6,904 nucleotides of DNA from JBBRYK01 sp038237665 (GTDB lineage Bacteria; Actinomycetota; Thermoleophilia; Gaiellales; Gaiellaceae), in contig JBBRYK010000111.1 in assembly GCA_038237665.1 (NCBI GenBank), forward strand, positions 1-6,904. Direction: 5' to 3'. Of the stretch, positions 5,586 to 6,904 are shown piece by piece. Both the position numbers and the translations under genes were made by a program. The first letter of the stretch is position 1. Every line of letters starts with the position of its first letter. Under the pieces are notes generated by a model, which saw nothing but the letters and a program-made list of their open reading frames with translations, searched no databases and was not told where the DNA came from.

Positions 5586-6716
5586 CTAGCCGCGCTCGAC
5601 GGCGGCCCGGAGTACCTCGGCCACCCGCTCCTGATCGTCGGCCTCGATCTGGGGGAAGAACGGAAGGGCGAGCGTTCGCCGCGACGTGTCCTCCGCGACG
5701 GGGAACTGCCCTTCGCGGAAGCCGTAGTCGCGCCGGATGTACTCCTGCAGGTGGATGCACGGGATGTACTCGGCGGTCGCCACGCCGTCGCGCCGCAGCG
5801 CTGCCATCACCGCATCGCGATCGAGGCCGAGCGCGAGCTTGACCACATAGACGAACCACGAGCGCTTGTGCTCCGGATCATCGGCGATCAGCGTCTCGAC
5901 CCCGTCTACGCCGGCGAGAAGCTCTCCGTACCGCGCGGCCGCCGCGGCGCGCAGCTCCAGGATCTGGTCGAGCTTCTCGAGCTGGGCGATGCCGACCGCG
6001 GCCTGGATATCCGTCCAGCGGTAGTTGAACCCGACCCTGACGTGGTCGAACCAGCTGCCGCCCGCATACTGCCGACCTTGGTTCCGCATGCTGACGACGA
6101 GCTGGTAGGTCTCCTCGTCGTGCGTCGTGACGACGCCGCCCTCACCGGTGGCGAGCTGCTTGTTCGGATAGAAGCCGAAGATCGCGGGAACGCCGTGGCC
6201 GCCGACCGGAACGTCCTTGTACTCCGCCCCGAGCGCCTGGGCGGAGTCCTGGATCACGGCGAGCCCGCGCCGCGCCGCGATCGCGCGCAGCTCGTCGAGC
6301 TCGCACGGGTACCCAAATATGTCGACCGCCACGATCGCCTTCGTGCGCTCCGTGATCGCCGCCTCGACCGAAGCGGGATCCATGTTCAGCGTGCGCGAAT
6401 CGACGTCGGCGAACACGGGGACGCCGCCCTCGAAGATGAAGCAGTTCGCCGAGGCCGCAAACGAGAGCGTGGAGGTGATCACCTCGTCGCCGGCCTGGAT
6501 CCCCGCGATCCGGCAGAGTAGGTGGAGCCCTGCAGTGCCACTCGACACCGCTGCTGCGTGCGGCGCGCCGGTCCGTTCCGCAACGAGACGCTCGAACTCG
6601 TCGATCGTCGGGCCGAGCGACAGCCGACCCGAACGCAGAACCTCGAGCACGAGCTCCTCCTCGCGCTCGCCGATCCACGGCTTCGCGAGGGGGATCTCCC
6701 TGACGGCGGGCTTCAA
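5586..6716 (-). CDS. DegT/DnrJ/EryC1/StrS family PLP-dependent aminotransferase
   Basis: This 376-residue fold-type I enzyme is of the family that transfers an amino group, usually from glutamate, to a keto sugar attached to a nucleotide, as in perosamine or other amino-sugar synthesis for surface glycans or glycosylated products. The lysine that binds PLP is K186 in GFYPNKQLATGEGG. SSGTAGLHL at 58-66 binds the cofactor phosphate, D157 in VIQDSAQALG contacts the pyridine nitrogen, and RNQGR (211-215) and NYRWTDIQAA (231-240) are typical family blocks. Length is normal and nothing is missing. The start is TTG inside TTGA, overlapping the stop of the ilvE-like gene by 4 nt; the protein begins KPAVREIPLAKPWIG right at the usual family N-terminus, which supports this start. 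The cupin gene follows after 1 nt. No glycosyltransferase or nucleotide-sugar dehydratase lies in the window, so the actual sugar substrate is unknown. Confidence 0.93.
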   Translation of the reverse strand: MKPAVREIPLAKPWIGEREEELVLEVLRSGRLSLGPTIDEFERLVAERTGAPHAAAVSSGTAGLHLLCRIAGIQAGDEVITSTLSFAASANCFIFEGGVPVFADVDSRTLNMDPASVEAAITERTKAIVAVDIFGYPCELDELRAIAARRGLAVIQDSAQALGAEYKDVPVGGHGVPAIFGFYPNKQLATGEGGVVTTHDEETYQLVVSMRNQGRQYAGGSWFDHVRVGFNYRWTDIQAAVGIAQLEKLDQILELRAAAAARYGELLAGVDGVETLIADDPEHKRSWFVYVVKLALGLDRDAVMAALRRDGVATAEYIPCIHLQEYIRRDYGFREGQFPVAEDTSRRTLALPFFPQIEADDQERVAEVLRAAVERG

Positions 6717-6904
6717 GCCTCGGCTGGAGCGGGCGTCGCGTAGTCGAGCCAGTGGGCCCAGCGTTCGCTCTGACCCCTGGCCGTGTCCAGGTACGCCTTC
6801 TGGATCTCGAGCGTGACCGGACCGACACCGAGTTCATGGTCGTCGACGGCCCGCAGTGGCGTGACCTCGGCCGCCGTTCCAGACATGAACACCTCGTCGG
6901 CGAG
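6713..6904 (-). CDS. ilvE: Branched-chain amino-acid aminotransferase, C-terminal fragment (runs off right edge)
   Basis: The last 63 codons of a minus-strand gene end at TGA 6715-6713. The visible protein starts LADEVFMSGTAAEVTPLRAV and continues through an EIQKAYLDTARG block to a WAHWLDY end. This matches the C-terminus of fold-type IV aminotransferases of the IlvE group: E-FMSGTAAEV-TP is the phosphate-binding and substrate-side segment, and the end with two tryptophans is typical of IlvE. The enzyme makes or breaks down leucine, isoleucine and valine by exchange with 2-oxoglutarate in the cytoplasm. The PLP lysine lies outside the window. D-amino-acid and aminodeoxychorismate relatives share the fold, but the TAAEVTP plus EIQKAY pattern favours IlvE. 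It overlaps the downstream DegT-family gene by 4 nt. The 63 residues are in frame exactly to the window end. Confidence 0.88.
   Translation of the reverse strand, partial: LADEVFMSGTAAEVTPLRAVDDHELGVGPVTLEIQKAYLDTARGQSERWAHWLDYATPAPAEA

Noticed and set aside
5526..6521. Plus-strand open frame (331 codons) opposite the DegT-family aminotransferase
   Set aside because: The minus strand carries a complete enzyme with all active-site motifs; the plus-strand product has no recognisable feature.
1..6904. Defence island, toxin-antitoxin, prophage, insertion sequence, CRISPR or tRNA
   Set aside because: I found no matching proteins, direct-repeat arrays, terminal inverted repeats or cloverleaf structures; all sizeable minus- and plus-strand genes belong to housekeeping or common accessory families.

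Overview
The window is GC-rich chromosomal DNA of bacterial type with tightly packed, partly overlapping genes, GTG and TTG starts, and a class A penicillin-binding protein carrying C-terminal PASTA domains. This points to a high-GC Gram-positive bacterium (Actinomycetota). A deep-branching class such as Thermoleophilia is my guess from the style of the proteins, not something the sequence proves. No tRNA, rRNA, CRISPR array, transposase, integrase or phage gene is visible, and I see no defence or toxin system.

Layout. At the left edge (1-89, minus strand) lies the first 29 codons of an exported or membrane-anchored protein, preceded by a strong Shine-Dalgarno. It is divergent from a long plus-strand gene (199-2631) for a bifunctional transglycosylase/transpeptidase with two PASTA repeats. 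That gene ends in a compact GC-rich hairpin (2638-2655), which separates it from a convergent block of minus-strand genes.

The minus-strand block, read right to left in transcription order, is: the 3' end of a branched-chain amino-acid aminotransferase (ilvE, running off the right edge); a DegT/DnrJ/EryC1-type sugar aminotransferase; a small metal-binding cupin; a 182-nt gap; a small protein resembling RemA/DUF370 DNA-binding regulators; a 12-helix MFS exporter of the EntS/MFS_3 type; and an AAG/MPG-type 3-methyladenine DNA glycosylase. Coupling is tight: ilvE and degT share a TTGA overlap, degT and the cupin are 1 nt apart, and MFS and mpg share a GTGA overlap. The 182-nt gap divides the block into two likely transcription units, ilvE-degT-cupin and remA-like-MFS-mpg. 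The second may start from a leaderless promoter.

How they work together. The PBP polymerises and cross-links peptidoglycan and stands alone. The ilvE-degT-cupin unit pairs two PLP aminotransferases of different folds with a cupin; shared expression is clear, but a shared pathway is not shown. The remA-like-MFS-mpg unit links a possible regulator, an exporter and an alkylation-repair enzyme. A stress or toxic-compound role is plausible but is inference. The most interesting points are the shortened RemA-like protein with its extra C-terminal helix region, the lack of a normal start codon for the MFS gene right after it, and the possible leaderless promoter in front of it.
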